Assembly: GCA_934270705.1 (NCBI GenBank)
Contig: CAKQQG010000003.1
Coordinates: 1-64,000 of the forward strand
Direction: 5' to 3'
DNA from: an uncultured Oxalobacter sp.
GTDB taxonomy: Bacteria; Pseudomonadota; Gammaproteobacteria; Burkholderiales; Burkholderiaceae_D
DNA length: 64,000 bases
In this document: in pieces, positions 37,412 through 47,735 of the stretch
Position numbering within the stretch: position 1 is the first letter of the stretch
How the letters are laid out: each line of letters opens with the position of its first letter
Program-made: the position numbers and the translations under genes
Notes under the pieces: model-generated
The model's database searches: none
Told to the model about the DNA's origin: nothing
Seen by the model: the letters and a program-made list of their open reading frames with translations, nothing else

Positions 37412-40324
37412 ATGTCGAACAAACCATCAGATTCGTCCGGTAAAAAACAGCCAAACAAAAACAAACCGGGCAAGGAATATCCGGTCAACATGCCCGATAC
37501 ACCGTTTCCCATGCGAGGCAACCTCGCCAAACGGGAACCTGAATGGATCAAACAATGGCAGGACAAGAAAATCTATCACCGCATCCGGAAAGCGGCTGCC
37601 GGTCGTCCGCAATTCATACTTCATGACGGCCCACCCTATGCCAACGGCGATATCCATATCGGTCATGCCGTCAACAAGATTTTAAAAGACATCGTCGTCA
37701 AGTCGCGCGGCCTTGCCGGTTTCGATGCTCCTTACGTCCCCGGCTGGGACTGCCACGGCATGCCTATCGAAATCCAGATCGAAAAAATGTACGGCAAGAA
37801 CCTGTCGGCCACCGAAGTACAGGCCAAGGCACGCGCCTATGCCAGAGAACAGGTCGAACGGCAGAAAAAGGATTTCATCCGTCTGGGTGTGCTCGGCGAC
37901 TGGGACAACCCGTACCTGACGATGAACCACGCCAACGAAGCCAACGAAATCCGCGCGCTGGCACGCCTGCTAGAAAAAGGCTATGTATTCCGCGGACTGA
38001 AACCCGTCAACTGGTGCTTTGATTGCGGTTCCGCTCTGGCGGAAGCCGAAGTGGAATATCAGGACAGACGCGATCCGGAAATCGACGTCGGCTTCCCGTT
38101 TGCCGAACCGGAAAAGATTGCCGCCGCATTTGGAATGGAAAGCCTGCCATTACCGACGGGCTATGCCGTCATCTGGACGACGACACCATGGACCATTCCC
38201 GCCAACCAGGCACTGAACGTCCATCCTGAATTCGATTATGCGCTGGTCGAAACGGAAAAAGGCCTGCTGATCGTCGCGGAAGAACGCGCGAAACTGCCGT
38301 CATCCGAAGCAGGTACAACCCTGCTTCAGAAACGCTACGGCCTGAATGTATGGAAAATACTGGCAACGACCAAAGGCGCAGCGCTGGAAGGCATCCGTTT
38401 CAGACATCCGCTGTACGATGCACACGAAGGTTACCGCCGCCTCTCGCCGATCTACGCCGAAGAATACGTCACGCTGGACACCGGTACCGGTATCGTCCAT
38501 TCGGCTCCTGCCTATGGGGTGGACGACTTCCTGTCCTGCAAGTCACACGGCATGAAAGACGATGAGATCCTCAATCCGGTCATGGGAAATGGTCATTACG
38601 CTTCCACGTTGCCGCTTTTTGGAGGCATGATGATCTGGGATGCATCGAAACTGATCTGCAACACCATGCAGGAAGCGGGTACGCTTTTCAATCTTGACAT
38701 GATGACGCACAGTTATATGCACTGCTGGCGTCACAAAACACCTATTGTGTACCGTGCCACCTCGCAATGGTTCGCCGGTATGGACATCAAACCGAACGAT
38801 ACATCCCTGACCTTGCGCGAAACCGCGCTCAAGGGCGTCGAACAGACCACTTTCTATCCTGACTGGGGCAAGGCACGTCTGCAAGGCATGATCGCCAACC
38901 GTCCTGACTGGACGCTCTCGCGCCAGCGACAGTGGGGTGTTCCAATGGCCTTTTTCATACACCGTGAAACCGGCGAATTGCATCCGAGAACACTGGAACT
39001 GCTCGAGGAAGTCGCAAAACGTGTCGAAAAAGAAGGTATCGAGGCCTGGCAAACGCTCGATCCGAAAGAATTGCTTGGAGAAGACGCCGCATTGTACGAA
39101 AAGAACCGTGACACGCTCGATGTCTGGTTCGACTCCGGTGCCACCCACCAGACCGTCCTGCGCGGTTCGCATGCGAAAGAACTCCGTTTCCCGGCGGACC
39201 TGTATCTGGAAGGTTCGGACCAGCATCGGGGCTGGTTCCACTCATCCTTGCTGACCGCATCCATGCTCGACGGCTGTCCTCCCTACAAGATGCTGCTCAC
39301 ACACGGTTTCGTCGTCGATGGCGAAGGTCGCAAAATGTCGAAATCCATGGGCAACGTCATCTCCCCGCAAAAGGTATTCGATACGCTGGGAGCCGACATT
39401 TTGCGCCTGTGGGTCGCTTCGACAGACTATTCCGGCGAACTGTCCATCTCGGATGAAATCCTCAAGCGTGTCACCGAATCCTATCGCCGCATCCGCAACA
39501 CCCTGCGTTTCCTGCTGTCCAATACAGCCGATTTCGATCCCGTCAAAAACGCCGTTGCCTTTGACGATCTGCTGGAAATCGACCGCTATGCCATTGCGTC
39601 CATGAAATCGCTTCAGGATGAAATCATGGCCCATTATGACCGTTTCGAATTCCATCCGGTCGTATCCAAGCTGCAAACCTACTGTTCCGAAGAACTGGGG
39701 AGCCTGTATCTCGATATCCTCAAGGACAGACTCTACACATCGAAGACCGTTTCCCACGCACGCCAGTCGGCACAAACGGCACTGTGGCATATCACCCATG
39801 CCCTGTTGCGCCTGATGGCCCCGATTCTGTCGTTCACATCCGAAGAAGCATGGCAGGCATTCGCTTCGGAAAAAGAATATGCCGACAGTGGTGAAACCCT
39901 GTTCACGCTGACGGCTTACGAACTGCCGGAAATCAGTGACGGTGCGCAACTGCTTGAAAAATACGGCAAGCTCAAGGCCATTCGTGCCGATGTCATGAAA
40001 CGGCTGGAAGAAGTCCGCATCGCGGGGCAGATCGGTTCTTCCTTGCAGGCGGAAATCGAAATCCGCGCATCCGGAGACAAGTATCGGCTGCTCAAGAGCC
40101 TTGACGAGGATCTGAAATTCCTGATGATCACGTCCCGTGCCGAAGTCATCGAAGTCGCGGATAGTGACGCCGAATCGATCACGGTCAAACCGTCTGCATA
40201 CCGGAAATGCGAACGCTGCTGGCACTATCGCAGCGACGTCGGCTCGGATGCAAAACATCCGCAGCTTTGTGCACGTTGCGCCGAAAATCTTTTCGGCAAC
40301 GGAGAAAAACGCCGGTTCGTCTAG
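37412..40324 (+). CDS. ileS: Isoleucyl-tRNA synthetase
   Basis: 970 residues, class I synthetase. HIGH motif in [11 protein letters not shown] near residue 90, KMSKS in [10 protein letters not shown] near 643, the editing (CP1) domain between them, and a C-terminal zinc finger with two CxxC pairs (CERC, CARC) near 930-955. The N-terminal 30 residues are a Lys/Pro-rich extension slightly longer than in E. coli. It lies 88 bases after ribF and is followed by lspA. Confidence 0.97.
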   Translation: MSNKPSDSSGKKQPNKNKPGKEYPVNMPDTPFPMRGNLAKREPEWIKQWQDKKIYHRIRKAAAGRPQFILHDGPPYANGDIHIGHAVNKILKDIVVKSRGLAGFDAPYVPGWDCHGMPIEIQIEKMYGKNLSATEVQAKARAYAREQVERQKKDFIRLGVLGDWDNPYLTMNHANEANEIRALARLLEKGYVFRGLKPVNWCFDCGSALAEAEVEYQDRRDPEIDVGFPFAEPEKIAAAFGMESLPLPTGYAVIWTTTPWTIPANQALNVHPEFDYALVETEKGLLIVAEERAKLPSSEAGTTLLQKRYGLNVWKILATTKGAALEGIRFRHPLYDAHEGYRRLSPIYAEEYVTLDTGTGIVHSAPAYGVDDFLSCKSHGMKDDEILNPVMGNGHYASTLPLFGGMMIWDASKLICNTMQEAGTLFNLDMMTHSYMHCWRHKTPIVYRATSQWFAGMDIKPNDTSLTLRETALKGVEQTTFYPDWGKARLQGMIANRPDWTLSRQRQWGVPMAFFIHRETGELHPRTLELLEEVAKRVEKEGIEAWQTLDPKELLGEDAALYEKNRDTLDVWFDSGATHQTVLRGSHAKELRFPADLYLEGSDQHRGWFHSSLLTASMLDGCPPYKMLLTHGFVVDGEGRKMSKSMGNVISPQKVFDTLGADILRLWVASTDYSGELSISDEILKRVTESYRRIRNTLRFLLSNTADFDPVKNAVAFDDLLEIDRYAIASMKSLQDEIMAHYDRFEFHPVVSKLQTYCSEELGSLYLDILKDRLYTSKTVSHARQSAQTALWHITHALLRLMAPILSFTSEEAWQAFASEKEYADSGETLFTLTAYELPEISDGAQLLEKYGKLKAIRADVMKRLEEVRIAGQIGSSLQAEIEIRASGDKYRLLKSLDEDLKFLMITSRAEVIEVADSDAESITVKPSAYRKCERCWHYRSDVGSDAKHPQLCARCAENLFGNGEKRRFV

Positions 40325-40343
40325 GCCGTCTATCCATCCGTCG

Positions 40344-40366
40344 CCACCGGAACACCCTTCCGGTGG
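40344..40366 (+). repeat. Hairpin between ileS and lspA
   Basis: Perfect 9-base stem CCACCGGAA / TTCCGGTGG around a CACCC loop, 19 bases after the ileS stop and ahead of lspA. No T-run follows, so it is probably not a terminator. It may affect mRNA processing between the two cistrons. Confidence 0.7.
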
Positions 40367-40383
40367 CTCCTGCAAACCCGATT

Positions 40384-40884
40384 ATGGCAACCAGAAACAT
40401 CTATTACAAAAGCGGAACCGGTATGTTGCACTGGCTGGGACTCGCCATTGCGATCGTCCTGTTCGATCAGATCAGCAAAGTCTGGATTTCACACATTCTC
40501 CATTATGGTCAGGCCATCAGGGTCACCTCGTTTTTCAACCTGATTCTGGTCTATAACGAAGGAGCGGCTTTCAGTTTCCTAGCATCCCAGTCTGGATGGC
40601 AGCGATATTTCTTTACCGCCATCAGCATTCTGGCTATCGTCGTCATCGTGTACCTGCTGAAAAAACATGCACACCAGCGGCTCTTTTGTCTGTCACTGGC
40701 CCTGATTCTGGGAGGAGCCATCGGCAATCTGATCGATCGCTCACTGTACGGCCACGTTATCGACTTTCTGGACGTACATGCCATGGGATGGCACTGGCCG
40801 ACATTCAATATCGCCGACTGCGGTATTACAATCGGAGCCGTCCTGTTTATTATCGACGAACTCAAGCGCGTCAGAAAAAGCTGA
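40384..40884 (+). CDS. lspA: Lipoprotein signal peptidase II
   Basis: Inner-membrane aspartyl protease that removes the signal peptide of prolipoproteins. 166 residues with four hydrophobic segments. The conserved blocks are [12 protein letters not shown] near 55, [21 protein letters not shown] near 102 (first catalytic Asp region) and [14 protein letters not shown] near 132 (second catalytic Asp). I used ATG 40384, 59 bases past the ileS stop, which is where the family-like sequence begins. It would process the Cys-lipoprotein encoded at 42592. Confidence 0.95.
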   Translation: MATRNIYYKSGTGMLHWLGLAIAIVLFDQISKVWISHILHYGQAIRVTSFFNLILVYNEGAAFSFLASQSGWQRYFFTAISILAIVVIVYLLKKHAHQRLFCLSLALILGGAIGNLIDRSLYGHVIDFLDVHAMGWHWPTFNIADCGITIGAVLFIIDELKRVRKS

Positions 40885-40924
40885 TTCCTGACGCGCCCAA
40901 TCATCCACGATACGGAGAGAACAT

Positions 40925-42115
40925 ATGGATTTGTCCGGCAAAAGGATTTTACTGGGATTGACCGGCGGCATTGCATGTTACAAATCGGCGGAATTCGCGC
41001 GCGCCATGATCCGCGAAGGTGCATCCGTACAGGTCGCCATGACCGCCAATGCCATGAAGTTCATCACCCCGGTCACCATGCAGGCACTGACCGGACATAC
41101 CGTCTTTACCGACTCATGGGATGACAGGTTGGAAAACAACATGCCGCATATCGACCTGACACGTCAAGCCGATCTTGTCGTCATTGCCCCCTGTTCCGCC
41201 AACTTCATGAGCAAACTGGCCAATGGCCTGTGCGACGACCTGCTTTCCACCTTGTGTCTGGCCAGACCATCGGAAATCCCGTTTATGATCGCACCGGCCA
41301 TGAACGCGGAAATGTGGAAAAAACCGGCAACCCGACGCAATGTCAATCGTCTCAAGGCCGACGGTGTACTGATAGCCGGACCGGCTTCAGGTTATCAGGC
41401 CTGTGGCGAAATCGGGGATGGGCGCATGTTGGAACCGACACAACTGCTTGAAGAAGTAATCGCCGCACTGCAACCGAAAAGTCTGGCTGGACGGAACGTA
41501 CTGGTCACTGCCGGACCGACATTCGAACCGATCGACCCTGTCCGCGGCATTACAAACCGTTCTTCCGGAAAAATGGGCTATGCCATTGCACGTGCCGCAC
41601 GTGAAGCCGGTGCCACCGTCACCCTGATATCGGGCCCCACAGCGCTGGATACACCCTATGGCGTCACCCGCATCGATGTCATGACAGCCATCGAGATGCG
41701 GGATACCGTCATGTCGCATATCAGCAAACAGGATATTTTCATTTCCGTGGCAGCCGTCGCCGACTGGCGCATTGCCAATGCCAGCGAACAGAAAATCAAG
41801 AAAAACGGCAACGGTAAAACCCCAGTACTGGAATTTGTGGAAAATCCGGATATCCTCGCCTCGATCGCCGCACTTCCCGATCCTCCCTATTGCGTCGGTT
41901 TCGCAGCCGAGTCAGAAAAACTGAGCGAATATGCGGAAGCCAAACGCCGGAAAAAAGGCATCCCGCTTCTGGTCGGCAATATCGGGCATGAAACCTTCGG
42001 AAAAGACGAAAACACACTGATTCTGTTCGACGAAAGCGGATCTCTTGAACTGCCCCACGGCAACAAACAGACGCTGGCCCGCCAATTGATCGAGCAAATC
42101 GCAAAACGCCTCTGA
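40925..42115 (+). CDS. coaBC: Phosphopantothenoylcysteine decarboxylase / phosphopantothenate-cysteine ligase
   Basis: Bifunctional coenzyme A biosynthesis flavoprotein, 396 residues. The N-terminal CoaC half has ILLGLTGGIACYKSAEFARAM, the APAMNAEMW motif near 122 and the conserved GYQACGEIGDGRM near 157. The C-terminal CoaB half starts near 185 with NVLVTAGPTFEPIDPVRGITNRSSGKMG, followed by AAVADWRI and KKNG motifs near 277-300. It precedes dut by 9 bases, the usual arrangement. Confidence 0.96.
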   Translation: MDLSGKRILLGLTGGIACYKSAEFARAMIREGASVQVAMTANAMKFITPVTMQALTGHTVFTDSWDDRLENNMPHIDLTRQADLVVIAPCSANFMSKLANGLCDDLLSTLCLARPSEIPFMIAPAMNAEMWKKPATRRNVNRLKADGVLIAGPASGYQACGEIGDGRMLEPTQLLEEVIAALQPKSLAGRNVLVTAGPTFEPIDPVRGITNRSSGKMGYAIARAAREAGATVTLISGPTALDTPYGVTRIDVMTAIEMRDTVMSHISKQDIFISVAAVADWRIANASEQKIKKNGNGKTPVLEFVENPDILASIAALPDPPYCVGFAAESEKLSEYAEAKRRKKGIPLLVGNIGHETFGKDENTLILFDESGSLELPHGNKQTLARQLIEQIAKRL

Positions 42116-42124
42116 CATACCGCC

Positions 42125-42574
42125 ATGAAAACGATCGACATCAAAATACTGGACGCCCGTATGAGAGAATATCTCCCTTCATACGCCACTCCGGGAAGCG
42201 CTGGTCTGGATTTGCGGGCCTGCATCCCGGCCCCCCTTGTCATCGAACCGGGAGAAACCCGTCTGGTTCCGACAGGTCTGGCCATCCATATCGCCGATCC
42301 GGGATATGCCGCTCTCATCCTGCCGCGCAGCGGTCTGGGACACAAACATGGCATCGTACTGGGCAACCTGGTCGGCCTGATCGATTCGGATTATCAGGGC
42401 CAACTGATGGTCTCCACATGGAACCGCGGCAATACTGCCTTCACACTGAATCCGCTGGAAAGGCTGGCGCAACTGGTCATCGTCCCGATACTTCAGGTCG
42501 GCTTCAACATCGTCGATGAATTCGGTGAAAGCACACGGGGAACCGGCGGTTTCGGCAGTACGGGCACCCTCTGA
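42125..42574 (+). CDS. dut: dUTP diphosphatase
   Basis: Hydrolyses dUTP to dUMP, keeping uracil out of DNA. The five trimeric dUTPase motifs are visible in 149 residues: [12 protein letters not shown] near 22, [12 protein letters not shown] near 68, [13 protein letters not shown] near 83, [10 protein letters not shown] near 113 and the glycine-rich GTGGFGSTG at the C terminus. It is co-directional with coaBC and 17 bases from the following lipoprotein gene. Confidence 0.97.
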   Translation: MKTIDIKILDARMREYLPSYATPGSAGLDLRACIPAPLVIEPGETRLVPTGLAIHIADPGYAALILPRSGLGHKHGIVLGNLVGLIDSDYQGQLMVSTWNRGNTAFTLNPLERLAQLVIVPILQVGFNIVDEFGESTRGTGGFGSTGTL

Positions 42575-42591
42575 AGGAAAGTGAACACACC

Positions 42592-43668
42592 ATGAAGACA
42601 CGTTTGAAATCGTTTTGGCAATTCATTCGTTCCCGCAGGACGGGATACCGTATCGCATGCTGTTGCTGCGCATTGCTGGTGACCGCCTGCGCCACGGATT
42701 CGGCATGGGTGGGCGACGAAGACATGACGCTTGAAACATCCGGCAAACCCCGTCTTGAACAAGTCGTCGCCATGCAGGACCGTCTGGACAGAGTGGGCGG
42801 CAAACTGCTGATCGGCAACGCTCCGCTTTGCCGCAAGCAACTGCGCAACCTGCTTGGGTTCAGTGTCGCCAACAAATACTCGTATTCACAGGAACTGTCT
42901 TCTCTTGCAGCCGAAACCTACGGTCTCGGCGAACGGCTTCAGGTCATGAATGTCATTCCGGGCAGCGGCGCCGACCGTGCCGGCCTGCAACGAGGCGATA
43001 TCTTGCTGCGCATCGGCAACAAACCTGTACCGCAAGGTGCACATGCCGAACGCGAAACCGTCGAGCTGCTTTCCTCGCTGGTATCGAACAACAAATCGCT
43101 GCGTCTTACCGTATTGCGCAACAACAGGCAGAAAAACATGACGGTCGCTCTGACACCTGCATGCGGTTTCCGGATCGAACTGGGACAAACGCCCAACGTC
43201 AACGCCTATTCCGACGGCAACCGCATTCTCGTCACACAGGGCATGATGCTTTTCGCGCGCTCTGATGAAGATCTGGCCTATGTCATCTCAAAGGAAATGG
43301 CGCACAACGTACTGGGACATGCCAAAACGCTTCAGAACACACATGCGGCGACCCGGCTGATCGACAATCTGATCCGTAATCCATCATATCAGATACAGGG
43401 TAATGGCGGTCTGAAACCGGTGCCAAAAAAATTCGACATCGATGCCGACACACTCAGTCTTGCCATGTCGTTGCGTGGCGGCTATGCGATCGACAATGCC
43501 ACACAGTTCTGGAAACGGCTGGCTTACCGCTTCCCGGCGACCAATGCGAGAAACTATACCGCCTTGCATCCCGCCACGTCGGCACGCCTTGAAGCCATGC
43601 CAAACGCCATCGTACGTATCAAGGCCATCGACAAACGACGCAAGGCGCTGGCGACGACGCAGCAATAA
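42592..43668 (+). CDS. PDZ-M48-like lipoprotein with a degenerate zinc motif
   Basis: 358 residues. A charged N-terminal stretch and a Cys-rich hydrophobic segment end in a lipobox (LVTAC, near residue 32), so it should be a lipoprotein. A PDZ domain (about 115-190) includes VIPGSGADRAGLQRGDILLRIG. The region 200-345 resembles an M48 metallopeptidase, with LVTQGMMLFARSDEDLAYVISKEMAHNVLGH near 220-250. The HExxH is here KEMAH (AAG GAA ATG GCG CAC), so the first zinc-binding His is Lys. Catalysis is therefore doubtful; it could be a binding or chaperone form. It follows dut by 17 bases. Confidence 0.8.
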   Translation: MKTRLKSFWQFIRSRRTGYRIACCCCALLVTACATDSAWVGDEDMTLETSGKPRLEQVVAMQDRLDRVGGKLLIGNAPLCRKQLRNLLGFSVANKYSYSQELSSLAAETYGLGERLQVMNVIPGSGADRAGLQRGDILLRIGNKPVPQGAHAERETVELLSSLVSNNKSLRLTVLRNNRQKNMTVALTPACGFRIELGQTPNVNAYSDGNRILVTQGMMLFARSDEDLAYVISKEMAHNVLGHAKTLQNTHAATRLIDNLIRNPSYQIQGNGGLKPVPKKFDIDADTLSLAMSLRGGYAIDNATQFWKRLAYRFPATNARNYTALHPATSARLEAMPNAIVRIKAIDKRRKALATTQQ

Positions 43669-43746
43669 CAGCCGCACAAGGCGGGTACACCGCGAGGCCA
43701 TACCCGCCATACATGCGTCCGGACCATTCCCGGGGCAAGCCGTGTA

Positions 43747-44376
43747 TCATACGCGCTCGGTCAACAGCAACTTGATCGCCAACCCGACAAATATCGTGCC
43801 TGCCAGGCGATTGATCCATTTCTGCACATTGGCCGAACGGTTCAGCCATTCACCCAGCGCGCCGGCAGCCAGCGCAATCGCGCCGAACACCAGAATGGCC
43901 GACACGATGAAAACGAAACCCAGTTCCATCATCTGCAACGCCAGCATACCGCGTGACGGATCGGCGAACTGCGGCAGAAACGCCAGAAAAAATATGCTGA
44001 CCTTCGGATTGGTGATGTTCATGAACACACCACGCCGAAACAGCTGGCCATTCGTCAGCATGACATTGTTACCGCTCTCGATAGTCGTGGCACCGCTTCG
44101 GAAAGCCCCCCATGCCAGATACAGCAAATAGCCTGCCCCGACAAGTTTCAGACAAGTGAAGGCCAGCTCCGATGTCTTGAAAATAACGGCGACACCCAAT
44201 GCCACAGCCGTCGTATGGAACAACAGACCGGTACACAACCCGATCACCACGAGAAGTCCGGCCTTTTTTCCCTGCAGGGCTGACTGCGTCAGTACGAAAA
44301 TATTGTCTGGCCCGGGAGCGATCGCCAGAATCAGGCATGCGATGAAATACGTCCCAAGCACATCAATCGGAATCAT
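43747..44376 (-). CDS. LysE/RhtB-family amino acid exporter
   Basis: 209-residue integral membrane protein with about six hydrophobic segments. The family motif ILAIAPGPDNIFVLTQSALQGKKAGL sits at residues 16-41, followed by GLCTGLLFHTTAV, LKLVGAGYLLYLAWGAFRSG near 77 and ITNPKVSIFFLAFLPQF near 115. Expected to export amino acids or their derivatives; the substrate is not predictable. It is convergent with the M48-like gene. The 78-base gap between them holds an 8-base stem (GGCGGGTA/TACCCGCC, 43680-43708) without a T-run. Confidence 0.88.
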   Translation of the reverse strand: MIPIDVLGTYFIACLILAIAPGPDNIFVLTQSALQGKKAGLLVVIGLCTGLLFHTTAVALGVAVIFKTSELAFTCLKLVGAGYLLYLAWGAFRSGATTIESGNNVMLTNGQLFRRGVFMNITNPKVSIFFLAFLPQFADPSRGMLALQMMELGFVFIVSAILVFGAIALAAGALGEWLNRSANVQKWINRLAGTIFVGLAIKLLLTERV

Positions 44377-44499
44377 AAAAAAACCTGAATAAAACTGGAA
44401 AATGCAAAGAATACCCGAACCTGGCTCTCAATAAAATCATTGATGCCCCTTTTTACTGACGAATCCGCAAAAAGCATCCACCGGAAGCCGACAAGCGAA

Positions 44500-44529
44500 T
44501 TGACGTCAAGTTATTGATACGTCTATAAT
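44500..44529 (+). promoter_or_regulatory. Promoter of rplM-rpsI
   Basis: TTGACG (44500-44505), 18-base spacer, TATAAT (44524-44529). This leaves an untranslated leader of roughly 95 bases before the rplM ATG. It lies in a 255-base gap between the divergent LysE gene and rplM, which otherwise shows nothing recognisable. Confidence 0.85.
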
Positions 44530-44631
44530 TTAACACTTTCCGTCCGTTCCGGAAAAACAAGAGAAGGCTGTGTCCGCCCTGACTGGTGCGGAACCACCCG
44601 TTTGAACGTGTAAACACTACAGGAAATTACT

Positions 44632-45060
44632 ATGAAAACCTTTTCCGCCAAGGACAGTACCGTCCAGCGTGAGTGGTTTGTGATCGACGCAACCGACAAG
44701 GTTCTCGGACGTGTCGCCAGCGAAGTGGCACGCCGTCTGCGTGGCAAACACAAACCTGAATTTACCCCACATGTCGATACCGGTGACTACATCATCGTCG
44801 TCAACGCAAGCAAACTGCGTGTAACCGGCAACAAGACAACCGACAAGAAATACTATCGCCACAGTGGTTATCCGGGCGGCATTTACGAAACGACCTTCGA
44901 AAAAATGCAGCAGCGTTTTCCGGGGCGTGCGCTCGAAAAAGCCGTCAAGGGTATGCTCCCGAAGGGACCTTTGGGTTATGCCATGATCAAGAAGCTGAAA
45001 ATCTATGCTGATGCCACCCATCCACATAGTGCACAGCAGCCCAAGCCACTCGAAATCTAA
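44632..45060 (+). CDS. rplM: 50S ribosomal protein L13
   Basis: Large-subunit ribosomal protein, 142 residues, normal length. Family sequence throughout, with [26 protein letters not shown] near residues 17-42, [11 protein letters not shown] near 52, RHSGYPGG near 75 and [10 protein letters not shown] near 110. It is followed by rpsI with a 9-base gap, the universal rplM-rpsI operon. Confidence 0.98.
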   Translation: MKTFSAKDSTVQREWFVIDATDKVLGRVASEVARRLRGKHKPEFTPHVDTGDYIIVVNASKLRVTGNKTTDKKYYRHSGYPGGIYETTFEKMQQRFPGRALEKAVKGMLPKGPLGYAMIKKLKIYADATHPHSAQQPKPLEI

Positions 45061-45069
45061 GGAGCAGAC

Positions 45070-45462
45070 ATGATCGGTAACTACAATTACGGAACCGGCC
45101 GTCGCAAAAGCGCCGTAGCGCGTGTTTTCATCAAGGCAGGCTCTGGAAAAATCACTGTAAACGGCAAACCGGCCAACGAATATTTTTCCCGCGAAACCGG
45201 TCTGATGGTCATTCGCCAGCCACTCGAACTGACGGACAATGTCGAACGTTTCGACATCATGGTCAACGTCTCGGGCGGCGGTGAATCCGGACAGGCAGGC
45301 GCTGTCCGTCACGGCATCACCCGTGCGCTGATCGATTACGACATCGGCCTGAAACCGGCGCTGTCCAAGGCTGGCTTCGTCACCCGGGACGCACGTGAAG
45401 TCGAACGCAAGAAGGTCGGTCTGCGCAAGGCACGTCGTGCAAAACAGTTCTCCAAACGTTAA
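45070..45462 (+). CDS. rpsI: 30S ribosomal protein S9
   Basis: Small-subunit ribosomal protein, 130 residues. Conserved segments are [15 protein letters not shown] at the N terminus, [21 protein letters not shown] near 70 and the basic C-terminal tail ending [16 protein letters not shown] (seen as [13 protein letters not shown]), which reaches toward the P site. GGAG lies just upstream of its ATG. A terminator follows about 47 bases after the stop codon. Confidence 0.98.
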   Translation: MIGNYNYGTGRRKSAVARVFIKAGSGKITVNGKPANEYFSRETGLMVIRQPLELTDNVERFDIMVNVSGGGESGQAGAVRHGITRALIDYDIGLKPALSKAGFVTRDAREVERKKVGLRKARRAKQFSKR

Positions 45463-45509
45463 TCCATTTCATACAATACCGACCAGATATTGTAGATGGT
45501 CGTTTCATG

Positions 45510-45542
45510 AAGTCGTCCGGCAATGCCGGGCGACTTTTTTTC
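45510..45542 (+). terminator. Terminator after rpsI
   Basis: AAGTCGTCCGG / CCGGGCGACTT stem (one G-U pair) with a CAATG loop, running into a T-tract. It ends the rplM-rpsI unit before argC. Confidence 0.9.
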
Positions 45543-45624
45543 TGTATGCTGCAACCGGGCAAAACCCCGGCAATCCCGCTAAAATAGGCAGCATGTTCCT
45601 GTCAACTTCTTCTGTGAGGCTATC

Positions 45625-46674
45625 ATGATCAAAGTCGGCATCGTCGGCGGTTCGGGTTATACCGGCGTCGAACTTTTGCGTATTCTTTCGGCACACCCGG
45701 ATGTCAAACTGACAGCGATTACATCACGAGGCGACAAGGGTACCCCAGTCGCCGACATGTTTCCTTCCCTGCGCGGCATCGTCGATCTGACCTTTGCCTC
45801 GCCCGATGAATCGGCACTGAACGATTGTGATGTCGTCTTTTTCGCCACGCCGCACGGCATCGCCATGGCTCATGCCAGGGAATTGCTGGCCCATCAGGTC
45901 AAAATCATTGATCTCGCAGCCGACTTCCGTCTGAAAGACACGGCCGAATTCGAAAAATGGTACGGTATGCCACATGCATGTCCCGATATTCTGGCAGAAG
46001 CGGTTTACGGTCTGGTCGAAGTCAACCGCGAAGCGATCCGCAAAGCTCGCGTGATCGGCCTGCCGGGCTGCTATCCCACATCGGTTCAGTTGGGGTTCGC
46101 ACCGCTTTTGAGCCATGGCAAACCGCTGGTTGACGAATCGGCGCTGATTGCAGACTGCAAGTCCGGCGTCTCGGGCGCGGGGCGACGCGCATCGGTCGGT
46201 TCATTGTTTGCTGAATCAGCCGACAACTTCCATGCCTATGGCGTCAAGGGACATCGCCATTTGCCGGAAATCGTTCAGGGGCTGAAAGCCATTACCGGAA
46301 ACACCCGTGAAATCGGCCTGACCTTCGTACCGCACCTGACCCCGATGATCCGCGGCATCCATTCCACACTGTACGCAACCCTGCTTCCGGAAGCACGTGA
46401 CACCGATTTCCAGAAACTGTACGAAGACCATTACCGTGACGATCCATTCGTTGACGTCCTGCCAGCCGGCTCGCATCCGGAAACCCGCTCGGTTCGCGCC
46501 TCGAATTATTTGCGGATCGCCGTCCATCGGCCCGGAAACGGCAACACCCTTGTCATTCTTGTCGTCGAAGACAATCTGGTCAAGGGGGCAGCCGGACAAG
46601 GCGTCCAGTGCATGAACCTGATGTTCGGACTGGAAGAAACCGCTGGCCTGAAGCAGGTTCCGGTATTGCCGTGA
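45625..46674 (+). CDS. argC: N-acetyl-gamma-glutamyl-phosphate reductase
   Basis: NADPH-dependent third step of arginine synthesis. 349 residues: [17 protein letters not shown] near residue 5, FFATPHGIA near 74, the catalytic Cys in [13 protein letters not shown] near 149, and [11 protein letters not shown] near 208. Length matches the type 1 family. It stands alone between rpsI and erpA; no other arg genes are adjacent. Confidence 0.97.
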   Translation: MIKVGIVGGSGYTGVELLRILSAHPDVKLTAITSRGDKGTPVADMFPSLRGIVDLTFASPDESALNDCDVVFFATPHGIAMAHARELLAHQVKIIDLAADFRLKDTAEFEKWYGMPHACPDILAEAVYGLVEVNREAIRKARVIGLPGCYPTSVQLGFAPLLSHGKPLVDESALIADCKSGVSGAGRRASVGSLFAESADNFHAYGVKGHRHLPEIVQGLKAITGNTREIGLTFVPHLTPMIRGIHSTLYATLLPEARDTDFQKLYEDHYRDDPFVDVLPAGSHPETRSVRASNYLRIAVHRPGNGNTLVILVVEDNLVKGAAGQGVQCMNLMFGLEETAGLKQVPVLP

Positions 46675-46740
46675 CATGCTGCAAACACAAATCACGCATC
46701 CTGTTTATAATGTGCGCATCTTTTCATTCCGGAGTAAATA

Positions 46741-47091
46741 ATGAGCGATAATCAAGAAATGCCAGCACCGATCATTTTCACCGACAGTGCAGCGCGGAAA
46801 GTTGCAGAACTGATCGCTGAAGAAGGCAATCCCAACCTGAAATTGCGTGTATTCGTCCAGGGCGGCGGATGTTCTGGCTTCCAGTACGGTTTTACATTTG
46901 ATGAAAACGTACACGAAGACGACACGACCATGATGAAAAACGGTATCCAGCTCCTGATCGATCCCATGAGTTACCAGTACCTTGTCGGAGCCGAAATCGA
47001 TTACAAGGAAGATCTTGACGGCGCCCAGTTCGTTATCCGCAATCCGAACGTTACGACGACGTGCGGTTGCGGTTCCTCCTTTGCTCCCTGA
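46741..47091 (+). CDS. erpA: A-type iron-sulfur carrier ErpA
   Basis: Delivers [4Fe-4S] or [2Fe-2S] clusters to target enzymes. 116 residues with the three A-type carrier cysteines: [11 protein letters not shown] near 42 and TTCGCGSSF near 108. The N terminus ([19 protein letters not shown]) distinguishes it from the IscA copy at 49434. CCGGAGTAAATA gives a good Shine-Dalgarno, and a TATAAT-like -10 (46707-46712) lies about 30 bases upstream. It precedes the isc operon by 160 bases. Confidence 0.95.
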   Translation: MSDNQEMPAPIIFTDSAARKVAELIAEEGNPNLKLRVFVQGGGCSGFQYGFTFDENVHEDDTTMMKNGIQLLIDPMSYQYLVGAEIDYKEDLDGAQFVIRNPNVTTTCGCGSSFAP

Positions 47092-47205
47092 TACATCCCG
47101 AACCGGAAAGGATACCCCATGGCATCCTTTCCATATCCACGTCATCGCTCCCCTGTCTTTCCGTTGAACAAAAAGGCCTGCTGGCAGAGTCCAGCGACCT
47201 CTGAT

Positions 47206-47231
47206 ATACTTGAGTAAATTATTCAACTAAT
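47206..47231. promoter_or_regulatory. Probable IscR type-1 operator upstream of iscR
   Basis: The imperfect palindrome TTGAGTAAATTATTCAA, framed by ATAC and CTAAT, resembles the [2Fe-2S]-IscR type-1 site of the ATAC-TTGAC-AAAT pattern. It ends 20 bases before the iscR start codon, consistent with autoregulation of the isc operon. Confidence 0.7.
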
Positions 47232-47251
47232 AGACGCTTCATCACGATTAT

Positions 47252-47719
47252 ATGCGACTGACCACAAAAGGACGTTTCGCCGTAACGGCCATGATCGATG
47301 TGAACCGGTACCAGCAAGGTGGTCCGGTGTCTCTGGCCGGCATCAGCGAACGGCAGGATATTTCCGTTGCCTACCTGGAGCAGCTGTTTTCAAAACTCCG
47401 GCGCGGCAATCTGGTCAAATCCATCCGTGGGCCCGGTGGGGGATACGTTCTGGCAAAAGATGCTGCCGACATCACGATCGCAGATATTGTCTTCGCCGTG
47501 GATGAACCGCTGGATGTCACCCGTTGCGGCGGGAACGGCAACTGCGCAAAAGGCAGCATCAAGTGCGTCACCCATAATTTGTGGGCCAGTCTCAATGAAA
47601 AAATCATCGATTATCTGGAATCCGTCACCCTGTCGGATCTTTCAGGCGACAAAAACGTGACGCCACCGCAAAACCCGCGCACGAACCACATCGGAATTTA
47701 TACGAAAACGGCGAAATAA
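47252..47719 (+). CDS. iscR: Iron-sulfur cluster regulator IscR
   Basis: Rrf2-family repressor that senses the cell's Fe-S status. 155 residues: N-terminal winged helix ([42 protein letters not shown]) and the cluster-binding cysteines CGGNGNC...KCVTHNLW near 92-105, with the expected C-x5-C-x5/6-C spacing. First gene of iscRSUA-hscBA-fdx-iscX. The palindrome just upstream is its likely binding site. Confidence 0.96.
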   Translation: MRLTTKGRFAVTAMIDVNRYQQGGPVSLAGISERQDISVAYLEQLFSKLRRGNLVKSIRGPGGGYVLAKDAADITIADIVFAVDEPLDVTRCGGNGNCAKGSIKCVTHNLWASLNEKIIDYLESVTLSDLSGDKNVTPPQNPRTNHIGIYTKTAK

Positions 47720-47735
47720 AAGGATAGAACACAGC

